DNA of 37,014 bases from contig NZ_FMCI01000030.1 of NCBI RefSeq assembly GCF_900091845.1, positions 1-37,014 of the forward strand, read 5' to 3'. A program made the position numbers and the translations under genes. The notes under the pieces are model-generated. The model was not told the origin of the DNA, made no database searches, and saw only the letters and a list, made by a program, of their open reading frames with translations. The DNA comes from Streptomyces sp. SolWspMP-5a-2. GTDB lineage: Bacteria > Actinomycetota > Actinomycetes > Streptomycetales > Streptomycetaceae. Below, piece after piece: positions 15,449 through 23,044 of the stretch; the stretch's first letter is position 1, and each line of letters opens with the position of its first letter.

Positions 15449-16993
15449 ATGTCTGAAACCGCCGCTCCGGCTCGCGGCGCCGTCGGCAAGCCCGGCGACG
15501 CCAACCGCTGGAAAGCGCTCGTCTTCATCGCGCTCGCCCAGCTGATGGTCGTCCTCGACGCCACCATCGTGAACATCGCCCTGCCCTCGGCCCAGACCGA
15601 CCTGGGCATCTCCGACGGCAACCGGCAGTGGGTCGTCACCGCCTACGCCCTCGCCTTCGGCGGGCTGCTCCTGTTCGGCGGACGCGTCGCCGACCTCTGG
15701 GGCCGCAAGCGCGCCTTCGTCACCGGCCTCACCGGCTTCGCCCTCGCCTCCGCGCTCGGCGGCGCCGCCACCAGCGGCGCCATGATGTTCGGCGCCCGCG
15801 CCCTCCAGGGCGTCTTCGGCGCGCTCCTCGCGCCCGCCGCGCTCTCCCTGCTCGCCGTGATGTTCACGGACGCCAAGGAGCGCGCCAAGGCGTTCGGCAT
15901 CTACGGCGCGATCGCCGGTGGCGGCGGCGCCGTCGGCTTCATCCTCGGCGGTGTCCTCACCGAGTACCTCGACTGGCGCTGGACGTTCTTCGTGAACATC
16001 CCGTTCGCGATCGTGGCCGCGCTCGGCGCGTACTTCGTCGTCCGTGAGCCCGAGGGCGGCCGCAACCGCTCCCCGCTCGACATCCCCGGCGTCGTCCTGT
16101 CCACGCTGGGCCTGGTCTCGCTGGTCTACGGCTTCACCCGCGCCGAGTCCGACGGCTGGAGCGACGCGGTCACCGTCTCGCTGTTCGTCGCGTCGGCCGT
16201 GCTGCTGATCGCGTTCGCCGTCACCGAGTCCCGGGTCAAGGCGCCGCTGCTGCCGCTGCGCGTGGTCACCGACCGCAACCGCGGCGGGATCTACCTCTCC
16301 CTCGGCATCGCGATCATCGCGATGTTCGGCACGTTCCTCTTCCTGACCTACTACCTCCAGGTCGTGAAGGGCTTCACCCCGATCCAGACCGGCCTCGCCT
16401 TCCTGCCGATGGTCGTCGGCATGATGGTCGGCTCCACCCAGATCGGCACCCGGCTGATGACCCGCCTCCCGGCCCGGATGCTGATGGCGCCCGGTTTCGT
16501 GGTCGCCGCCGTCGGCATGCTGCTCATGACGGGACTGGAGATCGGCTCGTCGTACGCCTCGACGATCCTGCCCGCGATGCTGCTGCTCGGACTCGGCATG
16601 GGTACGGCGTTCATGCCGGCCATGTCCCTGGCCACCCTGGGCGTCGAGCCCCGGGACGCCGGTGTCGCCTCCGCGATGGTCAACACCTCGCAGCAGGTGG
16701 GCGGCGCGATCGGCACCGCCCTGCTGAACACGATCGCCGCCTCCGCGACGACCGGGTACATCACCGGCCACATCGCGGGCGCCCGCTCCGGGTCCCAGCG
16801 GCAGCTGGTCCAGTTGCAGGGCATGGTGCACGGCTACACGGCCGCCATCTGGTTCGCCGTCGGCATGCTGCTGCTGGCCGCGGTCATCGTCACGGTCTTC
16901 GTCAACGCCGGACGCCCGGAGACCCACGTGGTCACCACCGGCTCGGACAGCGACCAGGACGACGAACTCCCGGTGCCGGTCATCGCCCACTGA
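15449..16993 (+). CDS. DHA2-family (14-helix) MFS drug exporter
   Basis: 514 aa from ATG 15449; GTG 15437 is an alternative. The first helix carries the DHA2 signature with an acidic residue (LAQLMVVLDATIVNIALP). The loop motif A follows (GGRVADLWGRKRAF), with motif C-like Gly-rich helices later (GIYGAIAGGGGAVGFILGG). Some 14 hydrophobic segments can be counted, as in EmrB/QacA proton-coupled exporters. The tail is short and acidic (GSDSDQDDELPVPV). The upstream TetR gene is the likely regulator. The substrate cannot be inferred; Streptomyces members export antibiotics and other toxic compounds. Confidence 0.9.
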   Translation: MSETAAPARGAVGKPGDANRWKALVFIALAQLMVVLDATIVNIALPSAQTDLGISDGNRQWVVTAYALAFGGLLLFGGRVADLWGRKRAFVTGLTGFALASALGGAATSGAMMFGARALQGVFGALLAPAALSLLAVMFTDAKERAKAFGIYGAIAGGGGAVGFILGGVLTEYLDWRWTFFVNIPFAIVAALGAYFVVREPEGGRNRSPLDIPGVVLSTLGLVSLVYGFTRAESDGWSDAVTVSLFVASAVLLIAFAVTESRVKAPLLPLRVVTDRNRGGIYLSLGIAIIAMFGTFLFLTYYLQVVKGFTPIQTGLAFLPMVVGMMVGSTQIGTRLMTRLPARMLMAPGFVVAAVGMLLMTGLEIGSSYASTILPAMLLLGLGMGTAFMPAMSLATLGVEPRDAGVASAMVNTSQQVGGAIGTALLNTIAASATTGYITGHIAGARSGSQRQLVQLQGMVHGYTAAIWFAVGMLLLAAVIVTVFVNAGRPETHVVTTGSDSDQDDELPVPVIAH

Positions 16994-17040
16994 CCGGACG
17001 CGACCGCCACGGCGGCTGTCGCAACGGCGGCCGTGACGGC

Positions 17041-17112
17041 GGCCAGCCACGACGGCGGCCACGACGGCGGTCACGACGACCGTTACGACGGCGGCCGTGA
17101 CGGCGGCCACGG
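17041..17112. repeat. Degenerate 12-bp CACGACGGCGGC repeats
   Basis: About six imperfect units after the exporter stop. A plus-strand reading would give (HDGG)n, but the frame has no start context and no domain, so I treat it as non-coding. The gap 16994-17254 contains nothing else recognisable. Confidence 0.6.
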
Positions 17113-17254
17113 TGGGCCGCCACGGCGGGTGACGGTGGCCGGTGATCCGCGCTCAGCGGTCGCCGTCGCCCGTCGAAGGTCACCGGCCGCCGATCACCCT
17201 CGGCAAAAGGCGCGGACGCGCCCGCCCCCGGTCGCGCCGCGGGCGGGCCCGTGT

Positions 17255-17755
17255 CTACCGCAGCCAGGGGAGGTCGGCGCCCGCCTCGTTCGGCTGGAGT
17301 CCCTCGGCGACGATCTGCATGATCTCGCCGAGGGATTTCTGCTGCTCGGGGGTGAGCCGCTCGAACACCGCCTGCCGGACCGCGCCGACGTGACCGGGCG
17401 CCGTGCGCTCCAGCACCGTCAGCCCCTCGTCGGTGAGGACCGCGAACTGGCCGCGCTTGTCGGAGGGGCAGTCCTCGCGGCGCACCCAGCCGTTCTTCTC
17501 CAGGCGCGCGATCGCGTGCGAGAGGCGGGAGCGGGTGATCTTCGCCTTCATCGCCAGTTCGGTCATCCGCAGCCGTCGGCGCGGCGCCTCGGCGAGGCCG
17601 ACGAGCAGCCCGTAGTAGACGTGCGGCATGCCGGCGTCCCGCTGGAGCTGCCGGTCGAGATGGTCCTCCAGGAGTGTGGTGGCGTGCAGATACGCGCGCC
17701 AGACCCGCTGTTCCTCGTCGGTCAGCCAGCGCGGGTTCTCGGATGCCGTGTTCAT
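17255..17755 (-). CDS. MarR-family transcriptional regulator
   Basis: 166 aa from ATG 17755. The winged helix at about residues 50-118 has the expected order: RMTELAMKAKITRSRLSHAI recognition helices, then the wing DCPSDKRGQFAVLTDEG. Flanking helices provide the dimer interface (EEQRVWRAYLHATTLLEDHL at the N-terminus). The gene diverges from a ring-cleavage-type dioxygenase gene with 97 bp between starts. Such MarR/oxidoreductase pairs commonly respond to phenolic, quinone or oxidant signals and repress both directions. Inverted half-sites are visible in the shared region. No conserved redox-sensing Cys near the N-terminus is seen. Confidence 0.9.
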   Translation of the reverse strand: MNTASENPRWLTDEEQRVWRAYLHATTLLEDHLDRQLQRDAGMPHVYYGLLVGLAEAPRRRLRMTELAMKAKITRSRLSHAIARLEKNGWVRREDCPSDKRGQFAVLTDEGLTVLERTAPGHVGAVRQAVFERLTPEQQKSLGEIMQIVAEGLQPNEAGADLPWLR

Positions 17756-17780
17756 GGGCTCCACTGTACGAGCACCCTCA

Positions 17781-17836
17781 TTGAAAGTTAAACAAGTGCG
17801 GCGTACGCTGAGCCGTACATGAATTTGAGGTTTCAA
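17781..17836. promoter_or_regulatory. Shared MarR/dioxygenase control region with inverted half-sites
   Basis: TTGAAA (17781-17786) is mirrored by TTTCAA (17831-17836), the latter within TTGA-GGTT-TCAA (17825-17836). A second inverted repeat, GTACG-N6-CGTAC, covers 17803-17818. MarR operators often have TTGAA-type arms. Confidence 0.5.
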
Positions 17837-17852
17837 GTAGGGAGTCGCCGCC

Positions 17853-18644
17853 ATGTCCGCCGCCACCCAGGAGCGCATGCCCGCCCTCTATCTGAGCCAC
17901 GGCGCCCCGCCGCTCGCCGACGACCCCGTCTGGCCCGGTGAACTCGCCGCCTGGGCCGCCGGTCTGCCGCGCCCCAAGGCCGTCCTCATGGTCTCCGCGC
18001 ACTGGGAGGAGGCCCCGCTCGCGCTCGGCGCCACCACCGCCGTCCCGCTCGTCTACGACTTCTGGGGCTTCCCCGAGCACTACTACCGGGTGACGTACGA
18101 CGCCCCCGGCGCCCCCGCGCTCGCCGAGTCCGTGCGGAAGCTGCTGCGCGCCCCCGGCACGCCGGTGCAGGACATCCCCGACCGCGGTCTCGACCACGGC
18201 GCCTACGTCCCGCTCGTCGAGATGTTCCCGGAGGCCGACATCCCGGTCCTCCAGGTCTCCATGCCGACCCTCGACCCGGTGCGGCTCATGGAGATCGGGC
18301 GCAGGCTCGCGCCGCTGCGGGACGAGGGCGTGCTGATCGTCGGCTCCGGGTTCTTCACCCACAACCTCGCCGCGCTGCGCCACACCGGCCCCGGCGTGCC
18401 CGGCTGGTCGGCCGAGTTCGACGACTGGGGTCACCGGATGCTCGACTCCGGTGACGTCGACGCGCTGCTCGACTTCGCGCACAAGTCCCCGTCAGGGCAG
18501 CTCGCGCACCCGCGCACCGAGCACTTCGCCCCCCTCTTCGTCACCCTGGGCGCGGCGGACGCGACCGGTGAGCTGGACACCCGGAGGTCCGTCATCGACG
18601 GGTTCTGGATGGGCCTCGCGAAGCGGTCCGTGCAGTTCGGCTGA
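17853..18644 (+). CDS. Class III extradiol ring-cleavage dioxygenase family protein (YgiD/DODA-like)
   Basis: 263 aa, ATG 17853 with AGGGAG in front. It belongs to the LigB-type superfamily that includes 4,5-DOPA extradiol dioxygenase. Visible hallmark segments are LYLSHGAPPL (His16), VSAHWEE (His50), DRGLDHGAYVPL (His115), GSGFFTHNL (His170) and RTEHFAPL (His224). His16, His50 and His224 fit the three-His metal site of YgiD. It probably opens a catechol-type ring or has a related oxygenase role; some relatives have other activities. It is divergent from a MarR regulator, the usual pairing. A bulged hairpin at 18680-18712 may terminate it. Confidence 0.88.
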   Translation: MSAATQERMPALYLSHGAPPLADDPVWPGELAAWAAGLPRPKAVLMVSAHWEEAPLALGATTAVPLVYDFWGFPEHYYRVTYDAPGAPALAESVRKLLRAPGTPVQDIPDRGLDHGAYVPLVEMFPEADIPVLQVSMPTLDPVRLMEIGRRLAPLRDEGVLIVGSGFFTHNLAALRHTGPGVPGWSAEFDDWGHRMLDSGDVDALLDFAHKSPSGQLAHPRTEHFAPLFVTLGAADATGELDTRRSVIDGFWMGLAKRSVQFG

Positions 18645-18679
18645 GGCCCCCGGAGCGGATCGCCGTCCCGGCCGGGGTT

Positions 18680-18712
18680 TCGTACGCGCGTTTGGCGCGA
18701 TACGCGCGACGA
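18680..18712 (+). terminator. Hairpin after the dioxygenase gene
   Basis: TCGT-a-CGCGCGT (18680-18691) pairs with ACGCGCGACGA (18702-18712), with one bulged A and a 10-nt loop. It lies 36 nt after the stop. Confidence 0.55.
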
Positions 18713-19037
18713 GGGCGGCGTGGGGCAGGGCAGGGCGGGGCTGGGCGGGGTGCGGCCCAGAATCTCCTGTGTGTCCGCATCCGTGGCAACCATCGGCGGG
18801 TGCGGACCGTCTTCAGGGTGGGAGAGCGGCCACGACCGGCGCTCTCCGCTACGGAGAACGGTGGTGCCGAACGTGAGGGACGTCTCACGCGCCGAGTGGT
18901 CTCAGAGGCCGGTGAGCGTGTCGGGATCCCCCGCGACTCCCGGTCTGACCTGCGCCTCTGCGGGTTCCGTCCGCATCAGGCGCACCGCCGGGGCGGCACA
19001 GGGTACTGCATGATCAGAAAAATCGGGGGACGGGTTG
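18713..19037. other. Gene-free stretch upstream of hrdD
   Basis: No gene supported. A G-rich run (GGGGCAGGGCAGGGCGGGG) lies near 18720-18740. The rest probably holds further hrdD promoter elements. GAAC and CGTC motifs reminiscent of SigE promoters occur near 18856-18884, but the spacing is wrong. Confidence 0.5.
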
Positions 19038-19063
19038 GGAATTCTGTCCGGATTCCAGTCGTT
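19038..19063 (+). promoter_or_regulatory. SigR-type promoter of hrdD (GGAAT-N18-GTT)
   Basis: GGAAT at 19038-19042, an 18-nt spacer and GTT at 19061-19063 match the consensus of the thiol-stress ECF sigma factor SigR exactly. It lies about 109 nt upstream of the hrdD start. SigR control of hrdD is established in S. coelicolor. Confidence 0.8.
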
Positions 19064-19171
19064 GTTTCCATCAGATGCTGGGCACCCGAGAAGGTGCCGA
19101 CGGGTACTCGACGGTGAGTGCCCGGGTGTCTGAAGGACCACCCGCCAGCCCACCATCGCAAGGGAGCTCGC

Positions 19172-20170
19172 ATGGCAACCCGTGCCGTCGCCCGTCGTCA
19201 GTCCGCCACCGGCGAGACGGCCGACGCGGCAAGCAGTGTCCGCGCCCGCGCCGGCGAGATCGCCGACCGTGACCTGGTCGGCATGTACCTCGACGAGATC
19301 GCGCGCACGCCGCTGCTCGACGCCGCCAAGGAGGTCGAGCTGTCGCAGATGATCGAGGCGGGTGTGTTCGCGCGACAGGTGCTCGAAGGGTCCGAGGAGT
19401 CACGGGCCACCGTCACCCGCGAGGAGCTGGACGCCCTGATCGCCGACGGCGAGCGGGCCAAGGACATCTTCATCCGCTCCAACCTCCGTCTGGTCGTCGC
19501 GGTCGCCCGCCGCTACCCGCGCAGCGGTCTGCCGCTGCTCGACCTGGTCCAGGAGGGCAACGCGGGCCTGGTCCGCGCGGTGGAGAAGTTCGACTACCGC
19601 AAGGGCTTCAAGTTCTCCACGTACGCGACCTGGTGGATCCGCCAGGCGATCACCCGCTCGATAGCCGACCAGTCCCGCACCATCCGCCTCCCCGTCCACC
19701 TGGTGGAGGAGCTGGGCCGCATCCGCCGTGTGCAGCGCGAGTTCAACCGCGAGCACGGGCGCGACCCGGAGCCGACCGAGGTGGCGGCCGAGCTGGGCTC
19801 GACCCCCGAGCGCGTCGTCGACGTCCTCGACTGGGCGCGCGACCCGGTCTCGCTGAACATGGCCGTGGACGACCAGGGCGAGACGCAGTTCGGCGACCTC
19901 CTGGAGGACACGTCGGCGGTCTCCCCTGAGCAGTCCGTGCTGACCCTGCTGCGCAGCGAGGAGCTGGACGACCTCATCGGCCGCCTCGACCCGCGCACGG
20001 CGTCCATCATCAAGATGCGGTACGGCATCGACGACGGCCGCGAGCGCACGCTGACCGAGGTCGGCAAGGAGCACGGGCTGACCCGCGAGCGGATCCGGCA
20101 GATCGAGAAGCACGCGCTGCTCGAACTGAAGAAGCTGGCCCGCGACACGGGCTTCGAGGCCGCGGCCTGA
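19172..20170 (+). CDS. hrdD: RNA polymerase sigma factor HrdD (group 2, principal-like)
   Basis: 332 aa from ATG 19172, with AAGGGAG at 19160-19166. It is a sigma-70 protein with region 1.2 (DLVGMYLDEIARTPLLDAAK, about 34-53), regions 2.1-2.4 (NLRLVVAVARRYPRSGLPLL, DLVQEGNAGLVRAVEKFDY, FKFSTYATWWIRQAITRSI, about 104-165), region 3 (about 175-255) and region 4 (LTEVGKEHGLTRERIRQIEK near 300-318). It lacks the long N-terminal extension of HrdB, as expected for a non-essential group 2 factor. MATRAVARR at the start and the position before a TetR gene match HrdD as I know it. The promoter recognition residues are those of housekeeping-like sigma factors, so it overlaps HrdB specificity. It is probably induced by thiol stress through SigR. 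Confidence 0.9.
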   Translation: MATRAVARRQSATGETADAASSVRARAGEIADRDLVGMYLDEIARTPLLDAAKEVELSQMIEAGVFARQVLEGSEESRATVTREELDALIADGERAKDIFIRSNLRLVVAVARRYPRSGLPLLDLVQEGNAGLVRAVEKFDYRKGFKFSTYATWWIRQAITRSIADQSRTIRLPVHLVEELGRIRRVQREFNREHGRDPEPTEVAAELGSTPERVVDVLDWARDPVSLNMAVDDQGETQFGDLLEDTSAVSPEQSVLTLLRSEELDDLIGRLDPRTASIIKMRYGIDDGRERTLTEVGKEHGLTRERIRQIEKHALLELKKLARDTGFEAAA

Positions 20171-20223
20171 CACGGCGCCGCGGGCACGCGGGCACGCGAG
20201 GGCGCGGTAGGCGTAGGCGTGCG

Positions 20224-20249
20224 GCCGTGCCGTAGGCGTGCGGCACGGC
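20224..20249 (+). terminator. Terminator hairpin after hrdD
   Basis: GCCGTGCCG (20224-20232) and CGGCACGGC (20241-20249) pair perfectly around an 8-nt loop. Confidence 0.65.
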
Positions 20250-20305
20250 AGGGACGCGGCGCCCCGGGCGTGTGGGGGCGAGCGAGTGGGGGCGAGCCAG
20301 GTATC

Positions 20306-20445
20306 CGGCGCCTCGGGCACGCGGAGGTCAGCCGGGCATGCGGTGCCTCGGGCACGCGGAGGCCAGCCGGGCACGCGGTGCCTCGGGCGCGCGGGTGCGG
20401 GCATGTGGTGCGGCCGGTACGCGGGGCAGGCATGTGGTGCGGCCG
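20306..20445. repeat. 35-bp tandem repeat plus shorter related repeats
   Basis: Unit CGGYGCCTCGGGCACGCGG-AGGYCAGCCGGGCAYG occurs at 20306-20340 and 20341-20375, with a partial third copy from 20376. The block GGCATGTGGTGCGGCCGG then occurs twice (about 20399 and 20427). Arg/Gly/Pro-rich open frames across it are artefacts of the repeat. Confidence 0.8.
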
Positions 20446-20561
20446 GGCGGGCAGACGGGGCTGAGGCACCGGCGGTCCCGGGCATCCCCGGAGTCCCTGG
20501 CGCACCGGCGGCCGGTGGCCGGGAACGTACGGCCGCGGCGACGGACGGAGGGGGAGAGAGC

Positions 20562-20786
20562 ATGATGGAGCACCCCGCGGGGCACGCTGCGGGCCCGGTG
20601 CGTACGCCGGGTGGCGAAAGACCGCGCAAACATGGCTCTGAGTCGTCGCTTCAAGTGTTCGACTCGCGGGAAACAAGACAGCAGGGCCCGAGCGTTCGGA
20701 CCGTCCCGGACGCGGGACCCGTCCCGGGGGAGTGCACCGCCCCGGGAGATCGGATCGCGCAGCACCGGTCGGACAGACCGCACTGA
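20562..20786 (+). CDS. Possible 74-aa hypothetical protein
   Basis: Tandem ATGs at 20562 and 20565 follow a good GGGGGAGAG ribosome-binding sequence. The frame begins MMEHPAGHAAGPVRTPGGER and contains SSLQVFDSRETRQQ. It ends at a TGA at 20786, and a 10-bp hairpin follows at 20889-20936. Codon usage is only partly Streptomyces-like and no family is recognised. The ribosome-binding sequence and the downstream terminator are the main support. Confidence 0.35.
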   Translation: MMEHPAGHAAGPVRTPGGERPRKHGSESSLQVFDSRETRQQGPSVRTVPDAGPVPGECTAPGDRIAQHRSDRPH

Positions 20787-20888
20787 CCCGGGGTCACCCA
20801 CCCCACCGCACCGGGCCCGGCGACATCGCGAGGGCCCTCCCGAACCACGCGTCCCGACGCACATCCCCCCCGGCGCCGGGACCTTCCC

Positions 20889-20936
20889 AGAGCCGGGCTC
20901 CGGCGACCCTCCCCCCGGGTCCCGGGGCCCGGCTCT
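20889..20936 (+). terminator. Hairpin terminator candidate
   Basis: AGAGCCGGGC (20889-20898) pairs with GCCCGGCTCT (20927-20936) around a 28-nt GC-rich loop that can itself fold. Confidence 0.5.
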
Positions 20937-21109
20937 CTTCGTGCGCGGACCCGCGCAGGGCACCGTCACGCCAGGTCAGGGGTGCGGGGAACGGCCGCGG
21001 GACGGCGTCACGACGGTGTCCGGAGCGTGGACGGCGGGGCACCCCGGACCTGAACCCCGGGGTGGCCCGCCGGATGGCAGATTGTGTCACATGGGCATAG
21101 CCTGCCGAC

Positions 21110-21889
21110 GTGAGCAGCCCCACCCCGGCACCGAATCCCCACCCGTCCCACCCAGCCCAGCCGTCCGGGCCGCCGTCCGCGGCCCCCTCGGTACCGGTGC
21201 CGCCGGGCTCGCTGACCGAACGACGCAAAGCCGCCACCCGGATGGAGATCGCCCGCGCCGCCGCCGGACTCTTCGTGCGCCAGGGGCTGCGCGCCACCCG
21301 CGCCGAGGACATCGCACGGGCCGCCGGGATCGCGCCGCGCACCTTCTACCGCTACTTCGCGACCAAGGAGGAGGCCGTCGCCCCGCTCTACGCGGCGGGC
21401 GCCGAGCGGTGGGCGGAGGCGGTCCGCACGGCCCCCGCGGAGCTGACCGTCCCGCAGGCGCTCGCGCACGCCGTGCGCTACACCTTCACCCCGGGCGAGG
21501 GCGTCTCGGTGGCCTCCTGGCAGCTCGTGCGCACCCTGATCCGGCTGACCGACACCAGCCCCGCGCTGGCCCGGGTCTGGGCCGAGGTCTGCCTGGAGGC
21601 GGAGGAACGCCTGGTCGGCGTGCTGGCGCTGCGCTGGGGGAGCGCGGGGGAGGACGGCGACGGCGTCGGCGACAGTGCCGGCGTCGGCGCGCCCGGTGGC
21701 GGCGAGCTGCGGTTCGCGGCCGCGGTCGCCGGAGCGGTCGTGCGGGTCGCGGTGGAGAGCTGGGCGGCCGACGAGTCACCCGCCTCCGGGGCGTCCGGCC
21801 CGGCGGCGGCGGCCCTGCGCAACCTGGAGTCGCTCGGCGGGTTCGGGTGGGGCGGGGGGCGAGGGGACACCGGCGCGACGGGGGACTGA
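21110..21889 (+). CDS. TetR-family transcriptional regulator
   Basis: 259 aa if started at GTG 21110. No Shine-Dalgarno sequence is visible there, so translation may be leaderless, or start later at ATG 21241. After a Pro/Ser-rich tail, residues about 37-90 hold the TetR HTH (RRKAATRMEIARAAAGLF, EDIARAAGIAPRTFYRYFAT). The effector domain is interrupted by a Gly/Asp/Ala-rich low-complexity loop (about residues 184-202), and the C-terminus is Gly-rich. Its place between hrdD and a WYL regulator fits the S. coelicolor gene SCO3201, a TetR-type regulator reported to suppress antibiotic production when overexpressed. The ortholog assignment is from gene order and memory. Confidence 0.85.
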   Translation: MSSPTPAPNPHPSHPAQPSGPPSAAPSVPVPPGSLTERRKAATRMEIARAAAGLFVRQGLRATRAEDIARAAGIAPRTFYRYFATKEEAVAPLYAAGAERWAEAVRTAPAELTVPQALAHAVRYTFTPGEGVSVASWQLVRTLIRLTDTSPALARVWAEVCLEAEERLVGVLALRWGSAGEDGDGVGDSAGVGAPGGGELRFAAAVAGAVVRVAVESWAADESPASGASGPAAAALRNLESLGGFGWGGGRGDTGATGD

Positions 21890-22025
21890 GGGAGGGGACC
21901 GATTCCCTGCCTTCTCCGCTGTCCCCGGCGCCTCCCTCGTCCTCGGGCGCCTCCTTCACCCCCGGCGCCTCCCTCGCCTCGGGCGTCTCCCACGCCCCGG
22001 CGTCGTCGGGCATCGTCGGTCGTCG

Positions 22026-22982
22026 TCAGGCGTCCGGGGTCGCTCTTGTCAGGCGGCCTGCCAACTCCCTTACCGCCTGCCTCAGTTGATCCGGTTCCTG
22101 GATCGTGAACTCGTGTCCGAGCATGGCGAGCTTCACCGCGAGCCAGTGCGGGGCGTCGTCGGTCGTGGCGCGGACCCGGCAGCGGTCCGCGCCGACCGGC
22201 TCGGGGGTGCCGAGCCACCCCGGGAGCCGGTCCGCGGGCGCCTCGAACGTGACCTCGTACGCGTAGGACGCGCGGCGGCCCCGCATCGAGCGCCGCAGGA
22301 ACTCCGCCGCGCTGCCCGTCGGCAGCTCACGGGGGGTGAAGCGGGCGCCGGTGGCGAAGGGGTCGCTGACCCGGTCGACGCGGAAGGTGCGCCAGTCGTC
22401 GCGGTCGAGGTCGTACGCGACGAGGTACCAGCGGCGCCCGGTCGACACCAGCCGGTACGGCTCCGTCACCCGGTGCGTCGCGGTGCCGTCCCCGGCCCGG
22501 TAGGCGAACCGCAGCCGCTCGTGCCCGGCGATCGTCGACGCCATGACGGTGAGCGTCTCGGGGGAGATGCTCGCGCCGTCCCCGCTGGTCAGCGGCGTCG
22601 TCGCGGCCTGGAGGGTGGAGACGCGGTGGCGCAGCCGGGACGGCAGCACCTGCTCCAGCTTGGCGAGGGCGCGCACCGACGCCTCGTCGACGCCCTCCAG
22701 CGCGTGCCCGGCACCCGCCCGCAGGCCGACCGCGATGGCCACCGCCTCCTCGTCGTCCAGGACGAGCGGCGGCATCGCCTTGCCCGCGACGAGCCGGTAG
22801 CCGCCGTCGGACCCCTTGGACGCCTGCACGGGGTAGCCCAGCTCGCGCAGCCGGTCGATGTCGCGGCGGACGGTGCGCCGGGAGACGCCGAGCCGGTCCG
22901 CCAGCTCGCCGCCCGGCCATTCGCGGGGCGTCTGCAGCAGCGAGAGGAGGTGCAGGAGCCGCGCCGGAGTGTCGGTCGTCAT
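22026..22982 (-). CDS. WYL-domain transcriptional regulator (HTH_11/YafY type)
   Basis: 318 aa. Residues 5-60 are a winged helix (RLLHLLSLLQTPREWPGGEL, ADRLGVSRRTVRRDIDRL), followed by the dimer-forming linker with GSDGGYRL. The WYL domain spans about residues 145-220 and contains RLRFAYRAG and GRRWYLVAYDLDRDDWRTFR, the motif giving the family its name. The C-terminal extension (WCX-like) ends the protein. WYL domains sense nucleic-acid-like or small ligands in diverse regulators. Here the gene is divergent from a DHA2 exporter with only 62 bp between starts, so it very probably controls that exporter. The adjacent TetR gene is convergent. Confidence 0.9.
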   Translation of the reverse strand: MTTDTPARLLHLLSLLQTPREWPGGELADRLGVSRRTVRRDIDRLRELGYPVQASKGSDGGYRLVAGKAMPPLVLDDEEAVAIAVGLRAGAGHALEGVDEASVRALAKLEQVLPSRLRHRVSTLQAATTPLTSGDGASISPETLTVMASTIAGHERLRFAYRAGDGTATHRVTEPYRLVSTGRRWYLVAYDLDRDDWRTFRVDRVSDPFATGARFTPRELPTGSAAEFLRRSMRGRRASYAYEVTFEAPADRLPGWLGTPEPVGADRCRVRATTDDAPHWLAVKLAMLGHEFTIQEPDQLRQAVRELAGRLTRATPDA

Positions 22983-23004
22983 ACTCTCGAGGATGCCTCG
23001 GATC

Positions 23005-23037
23005 TAGGACACTATCTGACCTAAGAGGGCCCTAGGT
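23005..23037. promoter_or_regulatory. Operator-like inverted repeats in the WYL/exporter divergent promoter
   Basis: TAGG (23005-23008) and CCTA (23020-23023) form one pair. ACCTA (23019-23023) and TAGGT (23033-23037) form a second, overlapping pair with a 9-nt spacer. Together they give three alternating TAGGT-type half-sites within 33 bp of a 62-bp intergenic region. Confidence 0.45.
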
Positions 23038-23044
23038 TCGGGGC

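Noticed and set aside
15296..17110. Minus-strand 604-codon Glu/Gly/Arg-rich frame over the DHA2 exporter
   Set aside because: Antisense composition artefact; no hydrophobic or domain structure.
17033..17791. Plus-strand ORF beginning with (HDGG) repeats
   Set aside because: Its second half is antisense to the MarR gene and its first half is a simple tandem repeat without a ribosome-binding site.
18850..18884. SigE-like GAAC...CGTC promoter upstream of hrdD
   Set aside because: Spacing between the motifs is about 21 nt or 8 nt instead of 15-17, so it does not fit the consensus.
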